A stretch of DNA of 64,000 nucleotides from the NCBI RefSeq assembly GCF_003063505.1, contig NZ_NERW01000001.1, forward strand, positions 798,501 through 862,500. The letters run 5' to 3'. The notes under the pieces are model-generated. The model saw only the letters and a program-made list of their open reading frames with translations, made no database searches and was not told where the DNA came from. The stretch comes from Limnohabitans sp. T6-20 (GTDB lineage: Bacteria > Pseudomonadota > Gammaproteobacteria > Burkholderiales > Burkholderiaceae_C). Position numbers and translations under genes: made by a program. This document shows positions 1 to 9,348 of the stretch, one piece after another (the stretch's first letter is position 1; each line of letters opens with the position of its first letter).

Positions 1-1
1 C

Positions 2-328
2 GTGGACGCGCTGCAGATGGCGGGCATCTCGCTCATGACCGCACCCAACGACATTTATTACGAGATGCTCGAAGAACGCCTGAAAGGCCACGGCGAGCCC
101 GTGCCTGAATTGCAGGCGCGCGGCATCTTGATGGACGGCTCCACCGCCAACGGCGAGAAACGTCTGCTGTTGCAAATCTTCAGCCAGACGTTGCTGGGCC
201 CGGTGTTCTTCGAGTTCATCCAGCGCAAGGCCGACGAAGGCTTTGGCGAGGGCAACTTCAAGGCACTGTTTGAATCGCTCGAGCGCGACCAGATTCGGCG
301 TGGGGCGATTCAGGTAGACGCAGCCTGA
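2..328 (+). CDS. hppD: 4-hydroxyphenylpyruvate dioxygenase, C-terminal part (partial)
   Basis: The last 108 residues of HPPD, the Fe(II) enzyme that turns 4-hydroxyphenylpyruvate into homogentisate in tyrosine catabolism. The 5' end lies outside the window. The visible part carries the family's C-terminal signature: a segment ending [20 protein letters not shown], which includes the iron-ligand glutamate (FFEFIQR), followed by the helix [18 protein letters not shown]. The reading frame is intact to its TGA. The next gene is convergent, with a REP-like repeat between them. Confidence 0.9.
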   Translation: MDALQMAGISLMTAPNDIYYEMLEERLKGHGEPVPELQARGILMDGSTANGEKRLLLQIFSQTLLGPVFFEFIQRKADEGFGEGNFKALFESLERDQIRRGAIQVDAA

Positions 329-350
329 TCAGTATTTCTGCTGTGAATTT

Positions 351-423
351 GTGGGAGGCCGCCCCTGCGGCCGAATGCGTGCAGTGGCTTGACCGCCATT
401 CCTGAGCAGGGGCTCGCTCCCAG
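351..423. repeat. REP-like bipartite palindromic repeat, copy 1
   Basis: Two different short hairpins face each other. One is GTGGGAGGCCGCCCCTGCGG followed by CCGAATG (stem GGCCGC/GCGGCC). The other is CATTCCTGAGCAGGGGCTCG followed by CTCCCA (stem GAGC/GCTC). The same pair recurs at 2377-2452, 23942-24012 and inside ynjC (30884-31003), with a half-element at 6349-6373. The layout resembles the REP/BIME elements of Pseudomonas that are mobilised by RAYT transposases. It sits between convergent genes and may also stop transcription. Confidence 0.75.
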
Positions 424-434
424 AAGGCAAGCGG

Positions 435-2351
435 TCAGCTGCCGTTGCAAACTTTCAGCACCTGCTCACCATAAGCCTCGAGCTTTTTCACACCCAGCCC
501 GCTGATGCCTTGCAGGTCGCTCAGGCTTTGTGGGGCGCTTTCGGCAATCGCGGCCAGGGTCGCGTCGTGGAAGATGACGTAAGCGGGCAGGTTGTGTTCT
601 TTGGCCACTTCGGCGCGCCACGCCTTGAGGTTGATGTAGCGCACCATCGCGTCCTGGTCCAGATTGGCCGCTGCCGGGCTGGGCGCGCTGCGTGAGCGAC
701 TTTTCTTGTCGCTGCGTTGGCTGGTGCTCTCGCGCAGCTGCACCGGCACATCGCCCTTGAGCACGGCGCGTGAGGCTTCGGTCAGGTGCAAGGTGCTGAA
801 GCCGTCTTCGGTGTGCACATGCAGCGCGCCAATGGCGATCAGCTGGCGCATCACGGCGCGCAGTTGTTGTTCGCTGTAGTCCGCGCCCAGCCCAAAAGTG
901 CTGATGCTCTCGTGGCCGCGTTGCACCACTTTCTCGGTCTTTTTGCCGCGCACAATGTCCATGGTGTGGCCCGCACCAAAGTTGTGACCACTGCTTTGCT
1001 GTGTGCGGTACACGGTGGACAGCAGCTTGCGCGCCGCGTCGGTGCCGTCCCACACCTCGGGCGGGTTCAGGCAGTTGTCGCAGTTGCCGCAAAACGGCAT
1101 GTACACGCCTTGCGTGCTTTCGCCTTTCGTGCTTTCGGATTGCCCTTTGTAGCTCTCGCCAAAATAGCTGAGCAGCCGCACGCGTCGGCAGTCGGTCGCT
1201 TCGGCCAAACCCAGCAGCGCATCGAGTTTGCCGCGCATGACTTGCTTGAACTCTTCGCCCGCTGGGCTTTCGTCGATCATGCGGCGCTGGTTCACCACGT
1301 CTTGCAGGCCATAGGCCATCCACGCGTCCGACGCCAGGCCATCGCGCCCGGCGCGGCCGGTCTCCTGGTAATAGCCTTCGATGTTTTTGGGCATGTCCAG
1401 GTGCGCCACAAAGCGCACATCGGGTTTGTCGATGCCCATGCCAAAAGCCACGGTGGCCACCATCACCACGCCGTCTTCGCGCAGGAATTCGTTCTGGTGG
1501 CGTTGGCGCATGCCCGCGTCCAGACCCGCGTGGTAAGGCAAAGCATGGATGCCCGATTCGACTAACATGGCTGCGATCTCTTCCACCCGTTTGCGTGACT
1601 GGCAATAGACCACGCCCGCTTCTTCGGGGTGCTCGCGCTCGATGAAGCGCAGCAGTTGGGTGCTGGCGTCTTTTTTCTCGACGATGGTGTAGCGGATGTT
1701 GGGCCGGTCAAAGCTGCTGATGAACAGCTCGGCGCTTTCCAGTTGCAGCCGCTCGACGATGTCGGCGCGCGTCAGCGCATCGGCCGTGGCGGTGAGCGCC
1801 ACACGCGGCACGCTGGGGTAGCGCTCATGCAGGACCGTGAGGCCCCGGTATTCGGGTCTGAAGTCGTGCCCCCACTGGCTCACGCAATGTGCTTCGTCGA
1901 TGGCAAACAGGCTCAGCAGCCCGCGTTCGAGCAGCGAATCCATCTGGGCCAAAAATCGCCCATTGGTCACGCGCTCAGGGGCGGCGTACAGCAGGGTGAT
2001 CTCGCCGCGCAGCAAGCGGCGCTCGATGTCGCTGGCTTCTTCGCTGGTCAGGGTTGAGTTGAGAAACGCGGCGCTCACACCCGCTTCATGCAGCGCGCCC
2101 ACCTGGTCGTGCATCAGCGCAATCAGCGGCGAGACCACCACCGTGATGCCGTGGCCCGCACGCTGGCGCGCAATGGCCGGGATCTGGTAACACAGCGACT
2201 TGCCCCCGCCCGTGGGCATGAGCACCAGCGCATCGCCCCCGGCCGCCACATGGTCAATGATGGCTTGCTGCGGGCCGCGAAAGGCGTCGTAGCCAAAAAC
2301 TTCGCGCAGGATGGGGAGGTGGGGGGACAAAAGTGGGGTGGGTGAGGGCAA
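435..2351 (-). CDS. recQ: ATP-dependent DNA helicase RecQ
   Basis: A 3'-5' superfamily 2 helicase used in recombinational repair and restart of stalled forks. It shows Walker A (TGGGKSLC), the DEAH box ([18 protein letters not shown]), helicase motifs IV-VI (ending TGRAGRDG), the RecQ zinc site (a cysteine cluster ending CGNCDNC), a winged-helix region and a C-terminal HRDC domain ([18 protein letters not shown]). The start is uncertain. The frame stays open to an ATG at 2474, but that extension runs through a REP-like repeat. A TTG at 2351 downstream of GAGGAGG gives a normal N-terminus about 20 residues before FGYDAFR, so I prefer it. Confidence 0.9.
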   Translation of the reverse strand: MPSPTPLLSPHLPILREVFGYDAFRGPQQAIIDHVAAGGDALVLMPTGGGKSLCYQIPAIARQRAGHGITVVVSPLIALMHDQVGALHEAGVSAAFLNSTLTSEEASDIERRLLRGEITLLYAAPERVTNGRFLAQMDSLLERGLLSLFAIDEAHCVSQWGHDFRPEYRGLTVLHERYPSVPRVALTATADALTRADIVERLQLESAELFISSFDRPNIRYTIVEKKDASTQLLRFIEREHPEEAGVVYCQSRKRVEEIAAMLVESGIHALPYHAGLDAGMRQRHQNEFLREDGVVMVATVAFGMGIDKPDVRFVAHLDMPKNIEGYYQETGRAGRDGLASDAWMAYGLQDVVNQRRMIDESPAGEEFKQVMRGKLDALLGLAEATDCRRVRLLSYFGESYKGQSESTKGESTQGVYMPFCGNCDNCLNPPEVWDGTDAARKLLSTVYRTQQSSGHNFGAGHTMDIVRGKKTEKVVQRGHESISTFGLGADYSEQQLRAVMRQLIAIGALHVHTEDGFSTLHLTEASRAVLKGDVPVQLRESTSQRSDKKSRSRSAPSPAAANLDQDAMVRYINLKAWRAEVAKEHNLPAYVIFHDATLAAIAESAPQSLSDLQGISGLGVKKLEAYGEQVLKVCNGS

Positions 2352-2376
2352 AACAGCCGATATTGTGCCTCCTCTA

Positions 2377-2452
2377 TGTGGGAGCGAGCCCCTGCTCGCG
2401 AATGCTTGCTTTGGCGCAGCATGCATTCGGCCGCAGGGGCGGCCTCCCACAT
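2377..2452. repeat. REP-like bipartite palindromic repeat, copy 2 (inverted)
   Basis: The same two hairpins as the 351-423 element but in the opposite order: TGTGGGAGCGAGCCCCTGCT, a short spacer, then CATTCGGCCGCAGGGGCGGC ending CTCCCACAT. It lies between divergent recQ and queC. It therefore sits in the promoter region of both genes and makes the apparent upstream extension of recQ. Confidence 0.75.
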
Positions 2453-2487
2453 GGAAAGCCTCACGCGCATGCACGACAATTCATCCC

Positions 2488-3207
2488 ATGCACACCTCTG
2501 CCCTCGTCCTGTTTTCTGGTGGCCAAGACTCCACCACCTGCCTGGCCCAAGCTTTGTCCAAGTACCAGCGCGTCGAAACCCTGGCTTTTGACTATGGCCA
2601 GCGCCACAAAGTCGAGCTGGACGCCCGGTTGAACGTGCTGGCTGCGATCAAGGCGCGCTTTCCGCAATGGGCCCCCAAGATGGGCGAGGACCATTTCCTG
2701 GACGCTGGCATCCTGGGCCAAATCAGCGAAACGTCCCTGACCCGCGACACCGCCATCGAGATGGAAAGTTCGGGCCTGCCCAACACCTTTGTGCCCGGGC
2801 GCAACCTGCTGTTCCTGACGCTCGCCGCTGCTTTGGCCTACCGCCGGGGCTTGCAAGTCATCGTCACCGGCGTGTGCGAGACCGATTTTTCGGGCTACCC
2901 CGACTGCCGCGACGACACCATGAAGGCCATGCAGGTCGCCTTGTCGCTGGGCATGGACCGCAAGCTGTTGATCGAAACCCCGCTCATGTGGATCGACAAG
3001 GCGCAGACCTGGCAACTGGCGCACGATCTGGGCCAAAAGGCCGATCCGGCACAAGGCGGGCAGGCCTTGGTGGATTTGATCGTGGAGCACACCCACACCT
3101 GCTACTTGGGCGAGCGCACCCAGCGGCACGACTGGGGTTATGGTTGCGGACAGTGCCCGGCGTGCCAGCTCAGGGCGGCGGGGTTTGCGCGTTACGTTCA
3201 GGCCTGA
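2488..3207 (+). CDS. queC: 7-cyano-7-deazaguanine (preQ0) synthase QueC
   Basis: Converts 7-carboxy-7-deazaguanine to preQ0 with ATP and ammonia, in the queuosine tRNA modification pathway. The 239-residue protein begins at [18 protein letters not shown], where SGGQDST is the ATP-pyrophosphatase loop. The C-terminal zinc-binding cysteines are present (CYLGERT then CGQCPAC), as is the family segment [20 protein letters not shown]. The ATG at 2488 places the PP-loop at the usual distance from the N-terminus; longer in-frame starts run through the REP-like repeat. No other queuosine genes are next to it. Confidence 0.95.
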   Translation: MHTSALVLFSGGQDSTTCLAQALSKYQRVETLAFDYGQRHKVELDARLNVLAAIKARFPQWAPKMGEDHFLDAGILGQISETSLTRDTAIEMESSGLPNTFVPGRNLLFLTLAAALAYRRGLQVIVTGVCETDFSGYPDCRDDTMKAMQVALSLGMDRKLLIETPLMWIDKAQTWQLAHDLGQKADPAQGGQALVDLIVEHTHTCYLGERTQRHDWGYGCGQCPACQLRAAGFARYVQA

Positions 3208-3216
3208 AGGCTGGGC

Positions 3217-3246
3217 ACACAGGCCTCATCGGCCTGTGTTTGTGTT
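3217..3246. terminator. hairpin between convergent queC and LysR gene
   Basis: Perfect 9-bp stem ACACAGGCC / GGCCTGTGT with loop TCATC, followed by a T-rich run on the plus strand. It starts ten bases after the queC stop and overlaps the last codons of the facing LysR gene, so it may serve both directions. Confidence 0.65.
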
Positions 3247-4167
3247 CCCCGTGCCCAGTGCATGCCGTTGCGCAAAACGTGCGCATGCGCCTTGCAACCA
3301 GTCGGCAAAGGCCTCGCGTGCGGGGTGTTTGGCGCTGCCCGGGGGCAGCAGCAGGTAATAGGCCGAGGCATGCGCACATTCGTGCGCATGGGCGGGCACC
3401 AGTTCGTGGCGCTGCAACAGGTTGTCAGCGATTGATCGGCGGCTGAGCGCCACCCCCAGGCCCTGACGCGCAGCTTCGAGCAGGTGCGTCGAATCGGTGA
3501 AGGTCATCTGCGCGGGTGGCCGCTGCACCCCGCTGTGGGCCTCAGACAGGTCGGCCAGCCAGCTGGCCCAGTTTTCGCTGGCGTGCAGCAAAGGCAGTTG
3601 CAGCAGCTGTTGCAGGGTTTGCGGGGGCTCGGGCCCCAGCAGCGATGGCGCGCCCAGCAGCACCAGGCTGTCGCCCATCAGGGGCCGCACCTCGACCTCT
3701 GGCCAGCGGCCATGGCCAAAGCGGATGGCGCAGTCCACCTGGCCCTCGTTCAAATCGACATAGTCCATGGAGCCATGCAATTGCAGCCGCACATGCGGGT
3801 GCCAGCGGGTGAAGTCTGCCAGTCGGGGCAACAACCAGCCGTTGGCAAAGGAGGGCAACACCGCCACACGCAGGTCCTGAGTTTGCTGAATCGGTCGGTG
3901 GCTGCGCACGCGCTCGGTCACGTCCACGATGTCTTGCAGCGCTTGGCGCACCTGGTAGCCGTAAATGCGGCCGGTATCGGTCAGCGTCCAGCGGCGGCCG
4001 TTGCGCTCGATCAGCGGGGCCTTCAAAAATTCTTCCAGCGCCCGGATCTGGTGACTGACCGCGCCGGGCGTGAGTTTGAGTTCTTCGGCCGCAGCATTCA
4101 CCGAGCCCAGCCGCACCCAGGCGGCAAAGGCGCGCAAAGCGGGCAGGGGCGGGGCGCGGCCGGTCAT
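3226..4167 (-). CDS. LysR-family transcriptional regulator (GcvA-like)
   Basis: A 313-residue DNA-binding regulator. The N-terminal winged helix is clear: PPLPALRAFAAWVRLGSVNA, then AAEELKLTPGAVSHQIRALE. A LysR substrate-binding domain follows (residues about 95-300) with the GcvA-type pattern LRVAVLPSFANGWLLPRL and DCAIRFGHGRWPEVEV. The ATG at 4167 is chosen because it puts the helix-turn-helix at the usual position; the frame continues to 4269 without homology. It is divergent from the NTF2-like gene at 4290, which makes that gene its most likely target. The effector is unknown. Confidence 0.88.
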   Translation of the reverse strand: MTGRAPPLPALRAFAAWVRLGSVNAAAEELKLTPGAVSHQIRALEEFLKAPLIERNGRRWTLTDTGRIYGYQVRQALQDIVDVTERVRSHRPIQQTQDLRVAVLPSFANGWLLPRLADFTRWHPHVRLQLHGSMDYVDLNEGQVDCAIRFGHGRWPEVEVRPLMGDSLVLLGAPSLLGPEPPQTLQQLLQLPLLHASENWASWLADLSEAHSGVQRPPAQMTFTDSTHLLEAARQGLGVALSRRSIADNLLQRHELVPAHAHECAHASAYYLLLPPGSAKHPAREAFADWLQGACARFAQRHALGTGNTNTGR

Positions 4168-4289
4168 GTCAATGGAATTCGCTGAGTGCTCGAAAAAAAT
4201 GAAGCCAAGCAGCGCATGGCACTGCCTAGACTGAACAGCGTTGGGCCTTCTCGGGCACAGCGCTTTCAAAGTTTATCAAGGAACCTTTC

Positions 4290-4661
4290 ATGCTCATCGA
4301 CGATCTGCGCGCCTTTTTGGCCGACTATTTTGACGTCCTGCAAACCCAGGACATGGCCCTGTTTGACCGGGTGTTTCACAAAGACTGCGTGCTGTATTCG
4401 CAGCAAGACGGCCAGTTGGTCGTGCGCCCTTATGCGGTCTACCGCGAGATGGTGCAGGGCCGCCAGTCGCCCGCATCGGGGGGCTACCCGCGCGATGAAC
4501 AAGTCCTGCTGCTGGATGTGCTGTCGCCCACCATGGCGCTGGTCAAAGTGCGGCTGCGCCTGTTTGACAACATCATGGAAGACCACCTGAATCTGATGCA
4601 CCACGAAGGCCGCTGGATGATTTATGCCAAGCATTTTTCCCGTGTTGGCAGCGCGGTCTGA
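4290..4661 (+). CDS. NTF2-like (SnoaL-type) small protein
   Basis: A 123-residue protein with the cone-shaped NTF2-like fold pattern: an N-terminal helix (LIDDLRAFLADYFDVLQTQD) followed by strands of the type FDRVFHKDCVLYS, LVKVRLRLFDNIMEDHLNLM and GRWMIYAKHFS. Members act either as small enzymes or as binding proteins, and the function cannot be told from sequence. It is transcribed away from the LysR gene, whose start codon is 122 bp away, and is followed by the SAP/DUF6434 gene 64 bp downstream. Confidence 0.75.
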   Translation: MLIDDLRAFLADYFDVLQTQDMALFDRVFHKDCVLYSQQDGQLVVRPYAVYREMVQGRQSPASGGYPRDEQVLLLDVLSPTMALVKVRLRLFDNIMEDHLNLMHHEGRWMIYAKHFSRVGSAV

Positions 4662-4725
4662 CCCGAAGCCCGCAGGCGCTCTGGCGGCAGTCGGGCTGTG
4701 CTTTGGGCGTCTTTAAAATCAGCGC

Positions 4726-5292
4726 ATGAACCGCCCCTTGCTGACCTCCGCGCTGTCGCCTGAAGATTTCAGGGCCTGGTACTGGCTCAAAAAAGAATTG
4801 CAGGCCTTTTGCGGTGCTCAGGCCCTGCCCACAGCGGGCAGCAAAGAAGACCTGAGTGGGCGGGTGCTGGCGCATTTGTCGGGCGAGCCATCTTCGACGC
4901 GCCTCACGACCACTTCCACGGCCAGCTATTCAGCCCGGCGCAGCGCCATGCCGCAGACCCTGACGCCAGACACGGTCATCGGCCCGGGCTGGCGGCTCAA
5001 TGAAGACTTGCGGGCCTTTTTTGTGGCCCACACCTCCCCCGCTTTCCGGTTCAATCAGGCCCTACGCGACCTGTTCAAAAACCCCGATGGCTGCACGCTG
5101 GGACACGCTTTGGCCGTTTACCGAAGCAGCCTTGAGCAAGGTCCAGCCCCGATTCAGCGACAATTCCAGTTCAACCAGCACATCCGCGACTATTTTGCGC
5201 AGCACCCGGGGGGCCACCCGCGCCCAGGCGCTGCAAGCCTGGCAAGCCAAACGCCAGACCGCGCAAGCCCTTGTTTTTTCTGCCGACACCGA

Positions 5293-5296
<4 letters not shown>
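4726..5296 (+). pseudogene. SAP/DUF6434 protein with a +1 frameshift (extra G in a G run)
   Basis: The N-terminus is SAP-like ([20 protein letters not shown]), followed by two repeats of the DUF6434 type: [20 protein letters not shown] and [16 protein letters not shown]. At the run of six G at 5208-5213 the frame departs from the family pattern and runs on into metH. Removing one G restores [15 protein letters not shown] and a stop at 5294-5296 that overlaps the metH start as ATGA. The gene is therefore either truly frameshifted or the G run is a sequencing error. The ATGA overlap suggests it was translationally coupled to metH. The function of DUF6434 proteins is unknown. Confidence 0.7.
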
Positions 5297-6339
<1,043 letters not shown>

Positions 6340-6348
6340 ACTGACCCT

Positions 6349-6373
6349 GTGGGAGCGGCACCCTCGCCGCGAA
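6349..6373. repeat. REP-like half element
   Basis: TGTGGGAGCGGCACCCTCGC followed by CGCGAA, a single hairpin (GCGGC/GCCGC) of the same family as the bipartite repeats. It lies just after the first methionine synthase gene, at the left edge of the acyl-CoA cluster. Confidence 0.6.
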
Positions 6374-6449
6374 AGACCACTGCTGGACCCAAGCCATCGC
6401 CCGGGGGCGGGCTCACACAGCACACCATTGACCGACCTGCCTGCGCACG

Positions 6450-6471
6450 ACATCGTCTGAACAGACGATGT
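6450..6471. promoter_or_regulatory. Palindromic activator site 1 of the acyl-CoA regulon
   Basis: Perfect inverted repeat with arms ACATCGTCTG and CAGACGATGT around AA, 67 bp upstream of the CoA-racemase start. The core ATCGTCTGAACAGACGAT recurs with small changes at 12159, 15238 and 20818, each ahead of a unit of this cluster. A weak -10-like hexamer CACCAT at 6491-6496 puts the palindrome centre near -42.5. Confidence 0.75.
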
Positions 6472-6537
6472 GCAGCCGCTGGCGCTGCGGCACCATGACC
6501 CTCAAAACGCGCCCTCTGGCGCACATGAGGTGGATGC

Positions 6538-7623
6538 ATGGCGGGACCGCTGACAGGCATGAAGGTGATCGAGATGGCCGGAATCGGCCCAGGGCCGTTT
6601 TGCGCCATGGTGCTGGCCGACCTGGGGGCCGATGTGGTGCGCGTGGCCAGGCCGGGCGTGGCACCCGACCCCCTGGACGTGCTGGCCCGCAGCCGCATGG
6701 TGCTCAACCTGGACCTGCGCGAGCCACAAGCCGTGCAAGAGGTGCTGAGCCTGGTGGCCCAAGCCGATGTGCTCATCGAAGGTTTTCGCCCGGGCGTGAT
6801 GGAGCGTCTGGGCTTGGGGCCAGACGTCTGCCTGGCCCGCCAGCCCCGGCTGGTGTACGGGCGCATGACTGGCTGGGGTCAGCACGGGCCGCTGGCGCAT
6901 GCGGCCGGGCACGACATCAACTACATCGCCATCAGCGGGGCACTGCACGCGATTGGCCGCGAGGGCGAGGCCCCGGTGCCCCCACTCAACTATGTGGGCG
7001 ACTTTGGTGGCGGGGCCATGTTGCTGGCCGTTGGCATTTTGGCTGCGCTGCATGAAACCCGGCAATCGGGCCGGGGGCAGGTGGTCGATGCCGCCATGAC
7101 CGATGGCGCGGCCCTGCTGTCGTCCATGATGTACGGCTTCAAAGCGGCAGGTCAGTGGAGCAACCACCGGGGCGACAACATGCTCGACGGTGGCGCTTTC
7201 TTCTACGACACCTATGCCTGCGCCGATGGCCGCCATGTGGCCGTGGGCGCCATCGAGCCGCAGTTTTATGCCCTGCTGCGCGAGAAGTGCGGCATCGCCA
7301 ACGACCCGGTGTTCGACGCGCAGATGGACCGCCAGGCCTGGCCCGTGCTGAAGCTGCGGTTGGCCGAGGTGTTTCGCACCCGCACCCGCGACGAGTGGTG
7401 CGCTTTGCTGGAAGGCACCGACGCCTGCTTTGCCCCTGTGCTCGATTGGGACGAAGCGCCAGAACACCCCCACAACCGCGCCCGACAAACCTTCACGCAT
7501 CTGCAAGGTGTCCTGCAGCCTGCGCCTGCGCCCCGCTTTGACCGCACGCCTGCCGATGCGCCGCACGCCAGTGCGGTGTCCACCCCTGACGCAGTGCGCG
7601 CGCGTTGGCAAACAGCCATTTGA
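6538..7623 (+). CDS. CaiB/BaiF-family CoA racemase/transferase (alpha-methylacyl-CoA racemase-like)
   Basis: A 361-residue family III CoA-transferase fold protein. It matches the alpha-methylacyl-CoA racemase branch: the catalytic pair of the Mycobacterium enzyme (His126, Asp156) has counterparts here at His125 (GHDINY) and Asp155 (GDFGGGA), and the segment [11 protein letters not shown] is typical. AMACR interconverts 2R and 2S methyl-branched acyl-CoAs so that beta-oxidation can proceed. It is the first gene of a three-gene unit under palindrome site 1, and the next gene starts 12 bp after its stop. A true CoA-transferase role is the main alternative. Confidence 0.85.
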   Translation: MAGPLTGMKVIEMAGIGPGPFCAMVLADLGADVVRVARPGVAPDPLDVLARSRMVLNLDLREPQAVQEVLSLVAQADVLIEGFRPGVMERLGLGPDVCLARQPRLVYGRMTGWGQHGPLAHAAGHDINYIAISGALHAIGREGEAPVPPLNYVGDFGGGAMLLAVGILAALHETRQSGRGQVVDAAMTDGAALLSSMMYGFKAAGQWSNHRGDNMLDGGAFFYDTYACADGRHVAVGAIEPQFYALLREKCGIANDPVFDAQMDRQAWPVLKLRLAEVFRTRTRDEWCALLEGTDACFAPVLDWDEAPEHPHNRARQTFTHLQGVLQPAPAPRFDRTPADAPHASAVSTPDAVRARWQTAI

Positions 7624-7634
7624 AAGTCCTCACC

Positions 7635-8426
7635 ATGCAAGACGTCCTTGACATCCAGGAAAGTGGCGGCGTTCTGCGCCTGACCATGAACCGTCCCGAG
7701 CGGCTCAACGCTTTGAACCCAGCCTTGGCCACGGCCCTGCGTGAGTGCTTTCAGAGCCTGTACCGGCGCACCGATATCCGTGTGATCATCCTGCAGGGCG
7801 CTGGGGCCAGCTTTTGCGCGGGCTTGGACCTCAAGGAGCAGCAGCCCGGTAAGGATGTCGGCGCCAGCGACATGTTGGCGGTGCAGTACAGCATCCGCGA
7901 CATCATGCTGGCCATGCGGCGCTGCCCGCAGCCCATCATCAGCATCGTGCAAGGTGCAGCCAGTGGAGGTGGTTTTGCGCTCGCGCTGGCCTCGGACATT
8001 CGGTTGGCCACACCCGAATCGCGCATGAATGCGTCGTTCTTGCGCATTGGCCTCACCGGCTGCGACATGGGTGTGAGTTATTTCTTGCCACGCATGGTGG
8101 GCAGTTCGGTGGCGGCGCAGTTCCTGCTGACCGGGCGTTTCATGGACGCAGCGCGTGCCCATGCGCTGGGCCTGGTGAGCATGGTGGCGCCCTTGCCCGA
8201 TTTGCGTCAAGAGGCGCAAGCCTTGGCCGAAGACATGCTGCGGACCACACCGCTGGGTTTGCGTTTGAGCAAAGAGGCGCTGGGCCTGAGTCTGGACATG
8301 GGCAGCCTGGAAGCTGTCATGGCCATGGAAGACCGACAACAAATCCTGTGCACCCAGACCGAAGATTTTCAGGAAGGCTTGCAGGCTTTTTTGCAAAAAC
8401 GTCCACCGCACTACACCGGCCATTGA
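7635..8426 (+). CDS. Crotonase-family protein, isomerase-like
   Basis: A 263-residue enoyl-CoA hydratase/isomerase fold with the CoA-binding and oxyanion segments FCAGLDLKE and GAASGGGFALALASD. The two glutamates of classical hydratases are missing: GGGCELA is GGGFALA here, and the usual PE position reads SFLRIGL. An aspartate in GLTGCDMG falls where dienoyl-CoA isomerases have a catalytic aspartate, so isomerisation of unsaturated acyl-CoA is more likely than hydration. The ATG at 7635 is preferred; an upstream in-frame ATG at 7605 would overlap the racemase gene. It shares a unit with the racemase and the DECR-like reductase. Confidence 0.85.
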   Translation: MQDVLDIQESGGVLRLTMNRPERLNALNPALATALRECFQSLYRRTDIRVIILQGAGASFCAGLDLKEQQPGKDVGASDMLAVQYSIRDIMLAMRRCPQPIISIVQGAASGGGFALALASDIRLATPESRMNASFLRIGLTGCDMGVSYFLPRMVGSSVAAQFLLTGRFMDAARAHALGLVSMVAPLPDLRQEAQALAEDMLRTTPLGLRLSKEALGLSLDMGSLEAVMAMEDRQQILCTQTEDFQEGLQAFLQKRPPHYTGH

Positions 8427-8443
8427 ACACAAGAGGACATGCC

Positions 8444-9334
8444 ATGACGCTTGAAGACTTGATTTATAAACCCGGCTTGCTCACAGGTCAGCGCGTGTTG
8501 GTCACCGGCGGCGGCACGGGCCTGGGTCGCGTGATGAGCGAAGCCTTGTTGTTGCTGGGGGCCGAGATCCACATCTGCGGGCGCCGCGGTGCAGTGGTCG
8601 AGCAAACCGCGAGCGAGCTGATGGCCCAGCACGGCGGGCGCGTGGTGCCCTGGGTGTGTGACGTTCGCAGCGACGAAGCCATCCAGGCCATGCTCGACAG
8701 CATCTGGCAAACCCACGGGCCGCTGGACGGGCTCATCAACAATGCTGCGGGCAACTTTGTGAGCCGCACCGAAGACCTTTCTTCGCGCGCTTTCGATGCG
8801 ATTGCGAACATCGTGTTTCGCGGCAGCTTCTACATGACGCTCGAATGCGGCAAGCGTTGGCTGGCCGAGGGCCGCAAGGCATCGGTGATCTCCATCCTCA
8901 CCACCTGGGTGTGGAACGGCTCGGCCTTCACCGTGCCCTCGGCCATGGCCAAGGCGGGGCTCAACGCCATGACCCAGTCGCTGGCGGTGGAGTGGGGCGG
9001 GCGCGGCATCCGCCTGAACGCCATCGCGCCGGGCCTGTTCCCGACCGAGGGCATGAGCGCCCGCCTGAACCCGGGCGGCGGGGAGCACAAAGCCGTGGGC
9101 AACCCCATGGGCCGCACGGGCCGCATGTCCGAGCTGGCCAATTTGGCGGTGTTTTTGATGGGGCCAGGCTCGGATTACCTGAACGGCCAGACGATTGCCA
9201 TCGACGGCGCGCAGTACCAGGCCACGGGCGGCAACTTTGCGCACCTGGCCAGCTGGACCGACGCCGACTGGCAAAACGCCCGCGACAGCATCGCGAAAAA
9301 GAACGCGACGGACCGTCAGCAGCGCCAAGGCTGA
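8444..9334 (+). CDS. SDR-family 2,4-dienoyl-CoA reductase-like protein
   Basis: A 296-residue short-chain dehydrogenase with the NADP-binding glycine motif TGGGTGLG and NNAAGNF. The usual YxxxK is absent. The region reads GSAFTVPSAMAKAGLNAMTQ, which follows mitochondrial DECR1 (GSGFVVPSASAKAG), and the similarity continues through LAVEWG, RLNAIAPG and SELANLAVFL. DECR enzymes reduce 2,4-dienoyl-CoA so that polyunsaturated acids can enter beta-oxidation. A good ribosome binding site (AAGAGGA) precedes the ATG at 8444. It is the last gene of this unit; the regulator gene faces it 14 bp away. Confidence 0.85.
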   Translation: MTLEDLIYKPGLLTGQRVLVTGGGTGLGRVMSEALLLLGAEIHICGRRGAVVEQTASELMAQHGGRVVPWVCDVRSDEAIQAMLDSIWQTHGPLDGLINNAAGNFVSRTEDLSSRAFDAIANIVFRGSFYMTLECGKRWLAEGRKASVISILTTWVWNGSAFTVPSAMAKAGLNAMTQSLAVEWGGRGIRLNAIAPGLFPTEGMSARLNPGGGEHKAVGNPMGRTGRMSELANLAVFLMGPGSDYLNGQTIAIDGAQYQATGGNFAHLASWTDADWQNARDSIAKKNATDRQQRQG

Positions 9335-9348
9335 TCAGCCGCAGGCAC